A stretch of DNA of 64,000 bases from Neoceratodus forsteri. Its lineage: Eukaryota; Chordata; Ceratodontiformes; Ceratodontidae. The notes beneath the pieces are model-generated. The model made no database searches. It was not told the DNA's origin and was given only the letters and a program-made list of their open reading frames with translations. This document shows, piece after piece, positions 1 through 10,361 of the stretch (position 1 is its first letter; each line of letters starts with the position of its first letter). The translations under genes were made by a program, and so were the position numbers. The stretch covers positions 615,433,501-615,497,500 of the forward strand of contig CM057456.1 of the NCBI GenBank assembly GCA_016271365.2. Reading direction: 5' to 3'.

Positions 1-732
1 GGGACTTACCCTTGGAGTCCTTCTTGGACCAAGATGAATGTCCTGAAGGCCCCTCTCCCTTGGCGGAGAGGGACTGACAAAGCTCCTTGAATGAAGCTGT
101 GTAGGAGGAGCCAGAAGAGGGTGGGATAAATGCCACAACCTAAGATGATGATGATGATGCGGCCTCGGCCGCTTCCTCCTCGAGGGCGATCATCTGTTCG
201 AGCTGTTCAGCCAAGCCCGCCGCCAAACACTGCCCAACGGGCCTCCTTCCACTTAACCAGAGGATAACGTTTCTCGGGGCGCCCAAGTTGCAATCTGGCA
301 GCACGATCCCTCTGAAGCGTGGCGAAAAGGACTTACTAATCGCAGACCTACGGATCGTGCTCAAGCCCAAGGCAGTAGCATGCGTGGAGTGCAGGTCGGT
401 CCAGGACATCTTCTGCCCCAGGGGCACCGCCGAAATCCGAGTCGATTTGTCCGCCGGCAGCGAGGAAGATAAAGACTGAAGTCTTGTAAATTTTAAGATT
501 AGTTTCGGGTTAACCGATGAGTTTGGATCCAGGCCTAAAACGCAGAGCGCAAAGGAGGGAACCTGAGCTTCCAAGCGGTAAGGAAGATCTAGCGTCATGG
601 AGTGGAGCCGAGAGTTTTACCACCTGGGTGGGTGGGAGGAGCCAGCTTGAAGACCTTCCGGCAAGGTTTAAAGCGGCAAGGAACCTGCCAGTAAGTGTGG
701 ATTGAACAACATATCCATGTCTCTAGAAAATA
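1..732 (-). mobile_element. DIRS retrotransposon Z, 5' end only (cut by window start)
   Basis: The segment matches the right end of DIRS D at 34640-35215 in both sequence and order: a Gag N-terminal stretch followed by a terminal repeat that ends near 720-732 in a degenerate ATATCCATGTCTCTAGAA. The shared terminal block (the lead-in ending GGGTGGGAGGAGCCAGCTTGAAGAC) lies at about 628-655 here and 35112-35140 in D. The element reads on the minus strand and its RT, RNase H and recombinase parts would lie to the left of the window. The family assignment rests on comparison inside the window only. Confidence 0.8.
140..598 (-). pseudogene. DIRS Z Gag N-terminal fragment
   Basis: An open frame of 152 codons covers the 5' leader and the start of Gag. 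Near its end it reads AEQLEQMIALEEEAAEAA, matching AEQLALEEEVAQA in the Gag of DIRS D and KLQAMEEEVVEA in DIRS A, so this is the acidic helical stretch of the family Gag. A CLGLEHDP motif, equivalent to CLGHEHDV of D, lies around 340-370 but in another frame, so at least one frameshift separates the zinc-finger-like part from the helix. The upstream part of the open frame runs into the terminal repeat and is probably not translated. The rest of Gag lies outside the window. Confidence 0.5.
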
Positions 733-1087
733 GCATTTCAGAAATAAACAGTAATACGGGACTACTTTTGAAAAATACTAAAATGTTCTGCTTGCTATTC
801 TTTGGCACCACTAGCCCTTTAATCAACCTGTCCTGATCCCTGGGTAAGCCCACAGCTCTCATGCAACGGTTTGTGAGACTGACTAGTATATTGAAGATAG
901 GTACAGTAAACTCAGCTCTTGGGTGTAAAAAAACAAAAAAACAAAAAACAAGAAATGGCAATAATGTTATCTATCAACTATCAAGATGCTGAGACTGATG
1001 TTCTGTCCTTTTATTAAAAATATTCATTAAAATAAATTTTAAAACCAAACTACACAAAAGAAACTTACGTACAGTAGCAAATAAAAA
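733..1087. other. Unassigned AT-rich spacer between DIRS Z and DIRS A
   Basis: I see no coding or repeat signature beyond short A-rich runs at about 928-955 (AAAAAAACAAAAAAACAAAAAACA). It ends in an A-rich run directly before the left terminus of DIRS A. Confidence 0.4.
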
Positions 1088-1440
1088 GGTTACATACCTG
1101 TAACCACAGTTCTACTACTAGTATTCAGTTCACATTCACACTAAAGCAGTATCCACTGAGCTTGCTCAGTCACCGGACATCTTCAATCTTGGCTCCTCCT
1201 GCTACCTATGGTGTTGTCCTCCGGCTTGCCGCTCGTGACAGCAGATCTTGCATTCTGGAAGCAAAGATCCATGTGCTACTTGCCGGGGGAGGTTGGGTGG
1301 GTCATGTGGATGTGAACTTAATACCAGTGGCAGAACTATGGTTACATGTAAGGATCCTCTGTTTCTACCAACCTGGCTTTAGTTCACTATCCACTCTATG
1401 GCACACCCCTAGTAGTCCTCTGGGGAAAAGGGGCAAGGTG
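1088..1440. repeat. DIRS A left ITR and internal complementary region (ICR)
   Basis: The left ITR (1088 to about 1250) and the segment 1290-1352 are inverted copies: AGTTCTACTACTAGTATT at about 1108 faces AATACCAGTGGCAGAACT at about 1321. Directly after it, about 1353-1440 is complementary to the outer right end of the element at 14680-14729. Complement of the left end joined to complement of the right end is the diagnostic ICR of DIRS elements, used as a template to close the circular DNA. Confidence 0.78.
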
Positions 1441-1449
1441 TGCACCTTA

Positions 1450-2680
1450 AATATTTGACAGAAGCTGGAAGATTGAGGCTCCAAACCAAGCATTATGATG
1501 ACTGAGTACATCAATGCTGTAGTGGAACATAAATGCATGCACACTGGACCCTGAAGACCTTCTCAAGAAAGACGTACCTGGGCAACAACAACAAAGACAG
1601 TAATATGTCTGGTGGAATGAGCATTTAACCAACTGGGCAGCTCCCTACCAGCCAACCTGTAACACAGATTGATGCAGGAGGTTATCCATCAGCCAACAGT
1701 CTGTTTTTCTGCCAGTCTGCCCAAAGTGGCTTCAGCACAGGTCAGGAACAGCTGGCAACCCTCGCTGCAAACCTCTGCCATGTGCTCCTTGTAATAGAGG
1801 AGTGCCTGGGGCACGTTCAGAGTACCATAGGCACACTCAGTATCCAAAGTAGGCTTTGAAATGTAGACCGGGAGATCTATTACCTGATTAAGATGGAGCT
1901 TCAAGGCTACCTTGGGCAGGAACTTCACATATGGGAAAAGTACAAACCTGTCCTTATGGAAAACCAGAATGGAGACGCCACTGAACATGTGGAGCTCACT
2001 AACTTGTCTCATCAAAGTGACAGCAACCAAAAACGTGTCTTCTGTGACAAGTGTGACATCTCATACTTGTGTGTTGGCTCAAATGATTCAAGCAAGCATC
2101 AGCTGCAAGTCCCACGGTGGCGAAGGGTCTCGCACTGGAGGGGACAGGTGGACCAGACCATTCTTCTGTTTCACTGTCAGCATACAGGCCACACCTAGTA
2201 TCCAGAGATGGAAGCCAGAAGCACTTTAAGAGACATGGCTCGTAACCCCAACTGAGGCAGGATTCAGAGGTAGTAGAGGATCCACGTTACTGGACATGTG
2301 ACAGGGCAGATCTCCCTTCCTGCACACTAGCATAAAAACCTCATCCACTTGAACGAGTATGTTTTCAAGCTGAGACTTCACAGGACACCTCAAGCACCAG
2401 GATAACGTCTTCTGAAAGGCCAAAAGCTTGGAACTCCAGCCGCAGAAGTACTGGTCTGGGAGGTGCATGAACAGAAGGTCTGGGTGCTGGACCATTCCCC
2501 CTTGTCTTTTCAGCAGGTCTGGATGGAGAGGAAGCTGCCACAGGGACCTCCCATCGAGGCTGAGAAAATCCTGGTACCACAACTACCTGGGCCAGTGTGC
2601 AGCTATCAGGATCAGGCTGCTTTGCCCCTGTGTGCCTACAGCACTACCTTGTGGAGCTAAGGAAAGGGAGGAAAGAAAAA
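1450..2680 (-). pseudogene. DIRS A tyrosine recombinase (YR), fragmented
   Basis: The YR joins and cuts circular element DNA through a tyrosine nucleophile. Conserved parts are in order but in different frames. A stretch at 1689-2030 reads LMRQVSELH (catalytic Arg in R-x-x-E-L) and HKDRFVLFPYVKFLPKV, which is the family core. HSTR, the HxxR box, lies near 1604-1616. FHYSIDVLSHH has the nucleophile Tyr codon at 1519-1521. The N-terminal core-binding part at 2226-2582 is open but degraded. The gene continues into the RNase H/Dam-like overlap, where DIRS B was inserted at 2680. Catalytic residues are visible but the reading frame is not continuous, so no active enzyme is expected. Confidence 0.72.
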
Positions 2681-2865
2681 ATTACTCACTTTAGTAATGT
2701 TCTCATGGAGTCTTGCTGTATTCTGACTATTGCAGTTAGGTCCTGCCTTTCAACTGCACCGGAGAACAAAGAGTTAACTTTCCATGGCCAGCATGGAACG
2801 TTCAGCGCGAGCTCGGTTGAAGCCCCTGTCTGCTGCTGTTTAAACTCCAACCATCAGATCTTTAC
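2681..2865. repeat. DIRS B left inverted terminal repeat
   Basis: About 180 bp that is the reverse complement of 8181-8354. Clear anchors are GCTGTATTCTGACTATTGCAG (outer part) and GTTTAAACTCCAACCATCAG (inner part, about 2838-2857), matched by CTGATGGTTGGAGTTTAAAC at about 8190. It begins with the short palindrome ATTACTCACTTTAGTAAT (2681-2698). Confidence 0.9.
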
Positions 2866-3106
2866 GAGCAATACTCACTGGAAGTTCTGTGTGGAAACTG
2901 TAAAATTCACACTAGCCAACTGGCAACTAAATTTATTAAAAAAGGGTTTTTTGGTTTCAAAGCAAAGACTCAAGTCAGGAAACCCAAAAAACAAAACACA
3001 CACACCCAAAATAAAGGAGGGTTAAAAAGTGGCACCTCTAAGGTGCCAACACTGCTCCTGCCCACCCACATCCCAAAAACCAGGTTCTGAGAGGGGAGGC
3101 GGGGAG
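2866..3106. other. DIRS B spacer between left ITR and ICR
   Basis: About 240 bp of non-coding element sequence with A- and C-rich simple runs near 2980-3020 (AAAACAAAACACACACACCC). I see no frame of interest. Confidence 0.4.
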
Positions 3107-3207
3107 GTCAGAATACAGCAAGACTCCATTAGAAGAAGAAACATTACTAAGGTGAGTAATTTTTTCTTCAAACAACATGAAGTTTTGCTGTATTCTGACT
3201 ATTGCAG
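3107..3207. repeat. DIRS B internal complementary region (ICR)
   Basis: The first half (3107 to about 3160, from GTCAGAATACAGCAAGACTC to GGTGAGTAAT) is complementary to the outer left end 2681-2735. The second half (3161-3207, TTCTTCAAACAACATGAAG onward) is complementary to the outer right end 8305-8354. The two halves abut directly, which is the diagnostic DIRS arrangement and marks the junction expected in the circular intermediate. Confidence 0.9.
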
Positions 3208-3244
3208 ACTACCAAGCAGTACCTCCAAGGAGGAGGGAAAGAAC

Positions 3245-4529
3245 CTACTTTGGGAATAGGCTCTGAAGTACTGCTGTGCCAAACCGAGCATCACTCCTAG
3301 CCTGGATATCCAGAGAGTAATGCTTGGTGAATGTATGGACTGTTTTCCAGGTGGCTGCTTGACAAATTTCTAAGATAGGAATATCCCTGGCAGCAGCCAG
3401 GGGAAGCAGCTGTACCTCTAGTAGAGTGAGCCCTCAGGCCTGTGGGTGGGGTTCTACCCAGTTTCTCATAGCAGAACTGTATATAAGAGAGAATCCACCT
3501 GGCAACAGATCTTTTAGTGGCAGGTTTGCCCTTACCGATCTCTCCATGTGTGAGGAACAACTGGAGGGACTCAAACCTGTGACCCTTGGTGCGCGCTCTA
3601 TGTAGTAGCTGAGGGCCCTTTTAACATCCAAGCTGTGCAGCCTCCTCTCTCCAGAGGAGGAACAGTCAGTGAAGAAAACAGGGAGAGACAGAGTGATTAA
3701 GGTGGAAATCTGAAACCACCTTAGGCAAAATCTTCCTGTTAGTTCTTAGGACCACTTTATCTCTATGGAAAGAGATGAAATCAGGCTCCACTGACAGGGC
3801 TTGCAATTCACTGATACGCCTGGCAGAGGTAATGGCTACCAAAAACACAGTTTTCCAAGTCAAGAACTTAAGCACTGCAGAGGACAAAGGCTCAAAGGGT
3901 GGTTGCATAAGCTGAGCAATGCAAACATTAAGGTCCCAAGCAGGAGCAGGGTCCCTAAAGGGGGGATTGGTGTGCAGCAATCCCTTGAAGAACTTACAAA
4001 ACACAGGATGGGCTGACAGAGGAGAGGACTTGCCTACTGACAAGAAGGCAGAAACAGCTGCCAGATGCACTTTAAGTGTAGCTGGCCTAAGTCCCAAGCC
4101 ATTAAGATGAACCATATAGTCCAGGACAGTAGGCAACCCAACAGATTCTGGAGAAATATGCTTATTAGAGCACCAAATAGTGAACCTTTTCCATTTGGAG
4201 TTGTAAGTCTTTCTGGTGGAAGGCTTTCGAGAAGCCTTAAGGATATCCAGAACCCCTTGAGAAAGGTGTAGATCAGCAAACTCTAACTCTTCAAGAGCCA
4301 TGCCTTGAGATTGAGAGATTTGAGGTTCGGGATACCAAATCCTCCCCTGAAAGGACGTCAACAGGTTGTAATTCCAGGGAAGAGACAGGAGAAGGTGGAC
4401 TGCTAAGGACAGCAACAGTGGGTACCAGGGCTGTCTGGCCCAGTCTGGAGCAATCAGAATCACTTTGCATGGTTGAAACCTGATCTTGACTAACACTTTG
4501 AACAGGAGAGGGAAGTGGGGGGAAAGCAT
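3245..4529 (-). pseudogene. DIRS B tyrosine recombinase (YR), frameshifted
   Basis: The first 287 codons (4529-3666) are open and start inside RNase H in another frame (overlap 4291-4529). They contain the core-binding domain (STRKTYNSKWKRFTIWC) and the first catalytic box, FLVAITSARRISELQAL. After a stop near 3666 the family sequence shifts frame at least twice: LDVKRALSYY (3631 downward), then the HxxR box in LRAHSTRGTA (within 3297-3560), then HTFTKHYSLD with the nucleophile Tyr around 3320-3350. All catalytic residues of a DIRS YR are present, but about three frame changes rule out a full-length protein. Function, DNA strand exchange at the element termini, is inferred from the family. 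Confidence 0.8.
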
Positions 4530-6110
4530 ACAGGAATTTCCCTTCCCAATTCAGAATCAGAGCATCCAGGGGGACTGAGCCCAAGACTGGGGGTCTGCAA
4601 CAAAACAGAGGAAGTTGGTGATTGTCTGGGGCTGCAAAAAGATCTATCTGTGGAGTGCCCCATCTCGAGAAAATCACTTTCAAAACTAGGGGATCTAGGG
4701 TCCATTCGTGATGGCCCTGGGATAGCCTACTAAGAGCATCTGCTAGGACATTGTCCTTCCCTGGGAGGTGAACTATCATCAGAGAGGTTTGCAGGGAATA
4801 GACCAGAGACCATAACTTCATTGCTTCTGTGCACAAGGCCGTAGACCGAGTGCCTCCTTGCTTGTTGATGTACCACATGGTGGTGGTGTCTGTTCTGATC
4901 TAGACCACCTTGTTCTGTACAGATTTGGAAAAGGCTTGCAGTGCCAGAAATACTGCTCTGAGTTCCAAGAGACTGATGTGAAGCAGAGATTCCTGAGGTG
5001 ACCACAGCCCTTGAGTGGTAAGATCCCCCAAGTGGGCTCCCCAGCCCAGCAGGGAGGCATCTGTGGTGAGTATCACTGAATGAGACTGAGTGACAAAAGG
5101 AACTCCCTGTCTCAAATTGTCCTGATCCTGTCACCACTGCAAAGCCTGGATCAGGGTTCGAGTCACTGGGACTAGTTTGGTAAGGTAATCCTTTCTTTGG
5201 GAACAGAAGGCTCTTAAGTGGAACTGAATGTCCCTCATCTGAAATCTTGCCCCCTGGACCACTGCTGTAGAGGCTGCCATGTGGCCCAGGAGCTGCAGGA
5301 AATGCCTTGCTGGTCGAGACACCTGAAGGGTGAATGAAGAGGCCAGTTCTATAAGGGTCCTTGCCCAGTCCAGGAGAAGGAAGGCTCTTGCCCTTATTGT
5401 ATCCAGCTCTGCCCCTATAAAGGTGAGGAACTGTACTGGCTCGAGAACTGACTTTAGAAGGTTGAGGAGGAATCCTAAGGAAGTGAGCACTTGCTGAGTT
5501 ATTTGCAGATGTGACTAGACTTGGTCTGGACACTGACCCACTATGAGCCATTCGTCCAAGTATGGAAAGAGGGAGATCTTTTTTCTCCTTAGGAAAGCAA
5601 CCACTACTGTCAGGCACTTTGTGAACACCCTTGGGGCTGATGTTAGGCCAAAGGGCATTGCTCTGAATTGATGGTGGCCTGAGGGCAACTCGAACCTGAG
5701 GTACTTTCTGTGGGAGCACCTGATGGGAATGTGAAAACAGGCATCTTTGAGGTCCAGGGAGGCTAGTCAGTCCCCTGGCCATACAGAGGGCAGAATTATT
5801 CCCAGAGTCACCATTTTGAATTGTGGTTTTAAAAGGTACTTGTTCAGATGTCTTAGATCCAGGATGGGCCGCCATTCTCCTGTTTATTTGGGGGTTAGGA
5901 AGTACCTGGAGTACAATCCTTTGCCCCTGTGTAGGGTGGGAACCCTTTCTATGGCTCTGAGAGCCAGGAGGGAAGAAACCTCTGCCTCTAGAGCAAGGGT
6001 CTCTGATGGATTTGCAGGTGGAAAGGATCTGGTTCTCATCTTGGGAAATTTTTTGAAACTGAGAACCAGTCCCTGGCTTACTACTTCCAGGACCCACTTG
6101 TCTGATGTCA
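4291..6110 (-). pseudogene. DIRS B reverse transcriptase-RNase H, one frame with five stops
   Basis: One minus frame runs from about 6110 to 4291. RT blocks include WRPILDLRHLNKYLL, a SLDLKDACFHIPI block, FRAMPFGLTSAPRVFTKC and PYLDEWL. RNase H blocks are LTTDASLLGWGAHLGD, LLELRAVFLALQAF and IRTDTTTMWYINKQGG. A Dam-like linker follows (WGTPQIDLFAAPDN and LYAFPPLP). The YLDD box reads YLDE (5551-5562), so one catalytic Asp is replaced by Glu. Stops lie at 5884-5886 (TAA), 5767-5769 (TGA), 5515-5517 (TAG), 5131-5133 (TGA) and 4900-4902 (TAG). By comparison with the other copies the TGA codons replace Trp and the TAG codons replace Gln. Confidence 0.88.
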
Positions 6111-6184
6111 GAGACTTCCAGTCCTGGACAAAGTAAGCCAGCCTGCCCCCTACAGGTATTGGAGAATCGGCCCGGGCAGACCCA

Positions 6185-7790
6185 TCAGGGTGTCTGCTTG
6201 GCAGGGGCTTTAGGCTGAGGGGTGGAAGCAGGCTTGCTCATTCCCCATCTGCCTCTCCCTCTGAAGAACCCCCTCTGAGAATAAGCAGAAGAGGAGGCCT
6301 GGGCTTGGTAAAAAGGTCTTTGAAAGGGCCTGCCCCTGCCCCTGGAATGCTGTCTCTGAGGAGTGGCTTGCCTTTCTTTGGCCTGAGCACTCCTGTAGGT
6401 GGTCCTGTACTCGTCCATCTTTTTCATGTAGTTCTCTGTCTGCTCCCCAGAGAATTACCAATGACAGGGAAATCCATGGCCTTAGCCTGGGTATCCTGTG
6501 ATAGGCTAGTACATCTCAGCCAAGCCATCCTCCGAAGGGCCACAGATGTAGCCATGACTCTAGATGAAACATCACTGGAGTCCACAGCAGCATGAAACTG
6601 CACCTTGGATGCCTCAATCCCATCCGCAGCCACCTGCTCCAGCTCCTTGGCAAGCTGGTTAGGGACCTGTTTAGCCAGAGCCAGCACAGTGTCCCACCTG
6701 GACTTCTGGTATCTAGCTGTGTAGGCTATATAGTTAGCCTGCCTGAGTCCCAAAGATGCTGCCATGTACTGCTGCTTCGCCATGGCATCAATCTCCTGGA
6801 GTCCTTATCTGGGGGGTGTGATGCCAAAGGAATATTTGCCTTATCACAGGCAGCAGCCTGCACTACCCCAACACAGCTGCATTGCTGGGAAAGGAACTCT
6901 GTGTCCGAGTCTGAAAGGGTATACCTCTTGTCCATTCGTCTGTCCACAGGAGGTATGGAATTAGGAGTCTTTAGGATTTTAAATGTCTGCTTCCCAAAAG
7001 ATTTATGGAGGGGAACAGAATCTCCTGGACTCTGGGATGTCCATCATCTCAACAAAATCAGGATCAGGAGGAGCCTCTACTGCTTCTTCCATTGGAAGCT
7101 GGAGGGTTTCAGCCACTTTCTTGTAAAACATAAAGTGGGAAGGGGACTCAGAAAGCCTAGGAGGAGAAACACCTGAAGGTCTGTCTGGGTAGATATCTGG
7201 GTCAATAGGCACATCCAGACTTTCATAATCATCATCATCCTCATAGTCTCCCTCCTCCTCTTCATAAAATTCTTCTAAAGTATAATCCGGAACCGGGGGA
7301 ACCGACCGAACCGAGCCCCTGCCAGATGGTGCCGGTTCAGCCGGAACCGAAGTTAGTGACTGAACTATCCTTATCGCTTTGGCTATTTCATCAGCGGTCG
7401 GAGAAATAATTTGTGGATCCGAACCGGATGATTTTTCTCTTCTCTTTCTTTTAACTGGAACCGACTCCTCAGAATCGGCTCTCCTTTTGCCCGAAGAAGT
7501 TTCGCCTGGTCAGAGGGCACTCCTTCTGGTTCGGTCGGAACCGAACCGGGCTGGCCATCCGGGTCAGCGGACTTCTCGGCCTCCCTTTCCCTCAGTCTAC
7601 CTACTCTCTTATCCAGGGTAGCTTTGGGAAAACTTTTACAAATTTGGCAGTCTGAATCAAGGTGGTCAAACCCCAGACAATGAACAGAGGTGGTGTGGGG
7701 ATCAGCCTTAGCAAAGGCTTCCCCACACACACTACGGTGTTGAAACCCAGTGGGCCCGGGTTTCTTCTTGGGTTTCTCAGACATGGCCAA
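6185..7790 (-). pseudogene. DIRS B Gag, frameshifted
   Basis: Gag packages element RNA. The likely start is Met at 7790 in the first open frame (7790-7383), which contains a zinc-finger-like cluster HCLGFDHLDSDCQICKSF followed by a charged stretch. The acidic middle is found near 7003-7212 in another frame. The conserved capsid-like helical part (MAKQQYMAASLGLRQANYIA to FPVIGNSLGS) is at 6783-6424. The C-terminus (6427-6185) is rich in Arg, Gln and Gly (HSRGRGRPFQRPF and FFRGRGRWG), an RNA-binding type tail. At least three frame changes break the gene. Recognition rests on similarity with Gag of DIRS D (32782-33351) and DIRS E (58555-59127). Confidence 0.72.
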
Positions 7791-8180
7791 TCCTATCTAA
7801 AACTTACCCTTTTTTTGGCAATCCGCCAGGCAAAACACCCCTATCGGTTCCTGACCGTGTTACGGGTCCTGGAAAAAAAGGTAATTAAATTTTTTTTTTT
7901 TTTTTAGAACCGATATGGACCGGTTACCATACTCTAATAAATTCAAAACTTTTTTAAGACCAATCTGATCGGTTCAAACCAAACCGATCCAATAATTACA
8001 AGTTCCACACAGAAACTAAATGCAAAACCTATCTAGTACTCACGGTACCACAGACAGAGACTTAAACCGACAGGTTCAGTAGCAGAAATTCGGTAGAAAC
8101 CGAGCGAAAAACTACACTTTAACCGACTTTTTTGAACCGAGCAAAGGAGAAATCTCCGGAGCGACTGTGCAGTGAGGCGG
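7791..8180 (-). other. DIRS B 5' leader with repeated GAACCG/CGGTTC motifs
   Basis: Non-coding leader between the right ITR and the Gag start. Hexamers of the GAACCG/CGGTTC type recur here (for example near 7843, 7908, 7969, 8067, 8085 and 8130) and continue into the 5' part of Gag (7290-7560). A T-run of 17 lies at about 7890-7906. No open frame is supported. Confidence 0.5.
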
Positions 8181-8354
8181 AGTAAAGAATCTGATGGTTG
8201 GAGTTTAAACAGCAGCAGACAGGGGCTTCAACCGAGCTCGCGCTGAACGTTCCATGCTGGCCATGGAAAGTTAACTCTTTGTTCTCCGGAGCAGTTGAAA
8301 GGCAGAACCTAACTGCAATAGTCAGAATACAGCAAGACTTCATGTTGTTTGAAA
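8181..8354. repeat. DIRS B right inverted terminal repeat
   Basis: Reverse complement of 2681-2865, ending in GTTGTTTGAA at 8344-8353. The outer 45 bp are also complementary to the second half of the ICR (3161-3207). As the upstream end in coding direction it should hold the promoter. I see no clear TATA box. Confidence 0.88.
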
Positions 8355-9760
8355 GGGGTACAGAAGGCTCACATCCAGGGCCAGCAAAAGGTATCCCCAT
8401 CAGCATTCCCATGGTGGGGGGGGGCATGAGAGTCTCGGCTTTCTGTTTTCCTAAAAGGTAAACAGATCCACCAAAAGTGTGCCCAACCAGGCAGACAGCT
8501 GTCACCACATCCTGGTGCAAGGACAACAGTGAGATGTCTCTCTTGCTTGGAAGAGAGCTTCCACAAGCTGGCTGTCCTTCCACGTCATGTGCAGTGCAAG
8601 GAGATCCACCTGCAGACTACTACCAAGAACCAGGTGCAGACCACCTCCTGACACAGGGGGAAACAAGGGCATCCCACCTTGCTTCTTCAGGTACAGCATG
8701 ACTGTCATATTGTCTGTCTGGACTTGCATGAACTCTATGGCGTCTAACATCAGATGTGTCATCCAATCTGGCCAGGCTAGGTGATCATGGCTCTGAGACC
8801 ACTGGCGCCCCTGCTGCCAATGGAGGCGTTGGATGCACCAGCAGGTTCAATGGACCATGTTGGTCGAGGCCGCCATGAACTCCAAAAGCCAGAGGTCTTC
8901 CCAGGCTGGACAAAAATGCCCAACCAGAAATTATCAGGCAAAGGAGGTAAGATCCTCCACCCTCTCCGCTGGTAAACATGCCCTGGCTTGAAGGGAGTCC
9001 AATTCTGCACCAACAGGATCACATACTTGAGGACCAGTTCAGACTTTGCCGGGTCGACTAGAAGGCCAAATCAAGGAGGGTTTGGAGGGCCAGATCCCTG
9101 GACCGCTCCACTGCTTCCATAGAGAAACCCACGAGCACGTCATCCAGGTACAGGTATACCCTGGCGCCTCTGTGCCGGAGATAGGCTGCCAAGACCAACA
9201 GGCACTTGGTGAATACCATGGGTGCCAAGGACAGGCCGAACGGCACCACCCTGAACTGGTAAAAAAAAAAACTCCTACGCAGAACCTGAGGCACTGTCTG
9301 TGGGATAGATAGATGGGGATGTGAAAGAAGGCATCCTGGAGGTCTGGGGGACAAAATCATGCCTCTTGCTCCAGAGATGGTACAATTTAGGGGAGTGTGA
9401 CCATACGAAACTTTCGTCAGCTATGAAGTTTTACAAATCCATGCAGGTCCAGGATGGGGCACCAGCCTCCCTCCCCCATCTGTTTTGTTACCAAACAGTA
9501 ACGCAACATATATCCCTGTGAGGACACAAACACAGAAAACAGAATTTGTTGCTAATAAGGACAGCTTGTCCCACCCAATTTGCCCAGAAAGGGCATTCAG
9601 CACATCGTTGATAGAACAGCTCCCTAGAAGCTGATCGATATCACTCTGCAATGCGGTTAGGATGTCCTTAGGCACAAGAGACTTGCCCAGTGTCTCTATA
9701 GATGGAGTCTTGAACTCCAAAGACAGACCCAAACCCAGGACTTCCAGCACCTACTTGTCT
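8355..9760 (-). pseudogene. DIRS A reverse transcriptase-RNase H remnant
   Basis: Right of the DIRS B insertion, DIRS A resumes with its Dam-like linker, RNase H and RT, read on the minus strand. RNase H is marked by QVQTDNMTVMLYLKKQGG (8502-8762). RT is marked by YQFRVVPFGLSLAPMVFTKC and VYLYLDDVLVG (9058-9360), with an intact YLDD box at 9139-9150. The N-terminal RT region with SLVPKDILTALQSDIDQLL is at 9421-9750. Frames change several times and the upstream RT and Gag junction is cut off by the insertion at 9761. It aligns along its length with DIRS D 30930-32500. Confidence 0.75.
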
Positions 9761-10361
9761 TGACATGACGACAGACTACTGTGGAAGGAAACTCAAGTCT
9801 GAACAAGGAGTACTGCGGATCCCCCTGAAAGGAACCAGGAAAGGGGACAAGAAATATTTATTCAATACCCTCACTGTAGCAGCAGTTAAAACTACTATGC
9901 AACTTTAGCTCACAGACCATTGCCTGGTGATAGGATCTTGGCTTATATCCTGAAAAGGAAAAATACACACAGGGAAAGCGTCATGGCACAGCTCCCACTG
10001 AGGCAGGAGAAACTTCTGCCATGATGGTTCCCCTTTACACATATAATAGGGGTGGCGGAGAGTATATCAATGTTAGACCAATTAGCAGAGCAAGTATAAC
10101 AGGCACTGGCAAAGATGGGTACAGCAGACAGAGAATAGCATAGTTAATGTTAAAACTGTTTTCCTTGTTTTCTTTTGATAGGAAATGGGTACAAATGTTC
10201 TAAAGCTGCGCATCTGCTTTGAAAAATCACACAGGTGAGAGAAAGAGTCAATTTCAAGTTAATTCTCAGAAATAAGAGCCAATATCTCAAGCAGACATAT
10301 TTGACAGAGAAAGTAGAGACCAAGCAGCAAACAAAAATTTATTTTTCATATTTTACTATCA
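9761..10361 (-). mobile_element. LTR of a retrovirus-like element (probable 3' LTR)
   Basis: On the minus strand the segment starts TGATAG (10361) and ends TGTCA (9761), directly preceded by a purine tract AAGGGAGGCG (10371-10362), which is the layout of a 3' LTR with its polypurine tract. A polyadenylation signal AATAAA lies at about 9862-9857 on the minus strand, about 95 bp before the LTR end, a usual position. The length of 601 bp suits a retroviral LTR. A second LTR is not in the window, so the element is truncated. The family is not determined. Confidence 0.5.

Larger units (their letters stand above)
2680..8354 (-). mobile_element. DIRS retrotransposon B, complete, nested in DIRS A
   Basis: A complete copy of about 5.7 kb with both ITRs (2681-2865 and 8181-8354), an ICR (3107-3207) and Gag, RT/RNase H and YR in order on the minus strand. 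Sequence on both sides belongs to DIRS A: the A-homologous stretch of DIRS D (about 30840-31060) aligns across the two breakpoints. No target duplication is visible, as usual for DIRS elements. It is the best-preserved RT/RNase H copy in the window: one frame, five nonsense codons and no frameshift from about 6100 to 4291. Confidence 0.9.

Noticed and set aside
4730..6097. 455-codon open frame on the minus strand, the longest in the window
   Set aside because: It is a shadow of the DIRS B RT/RNase H. The RT and RNase H motifs are in the neighbouring frame (six-base landmarks such as PFGL, QLLGHM, TDAS), while this frame is Ser/Pro-rich without domains.
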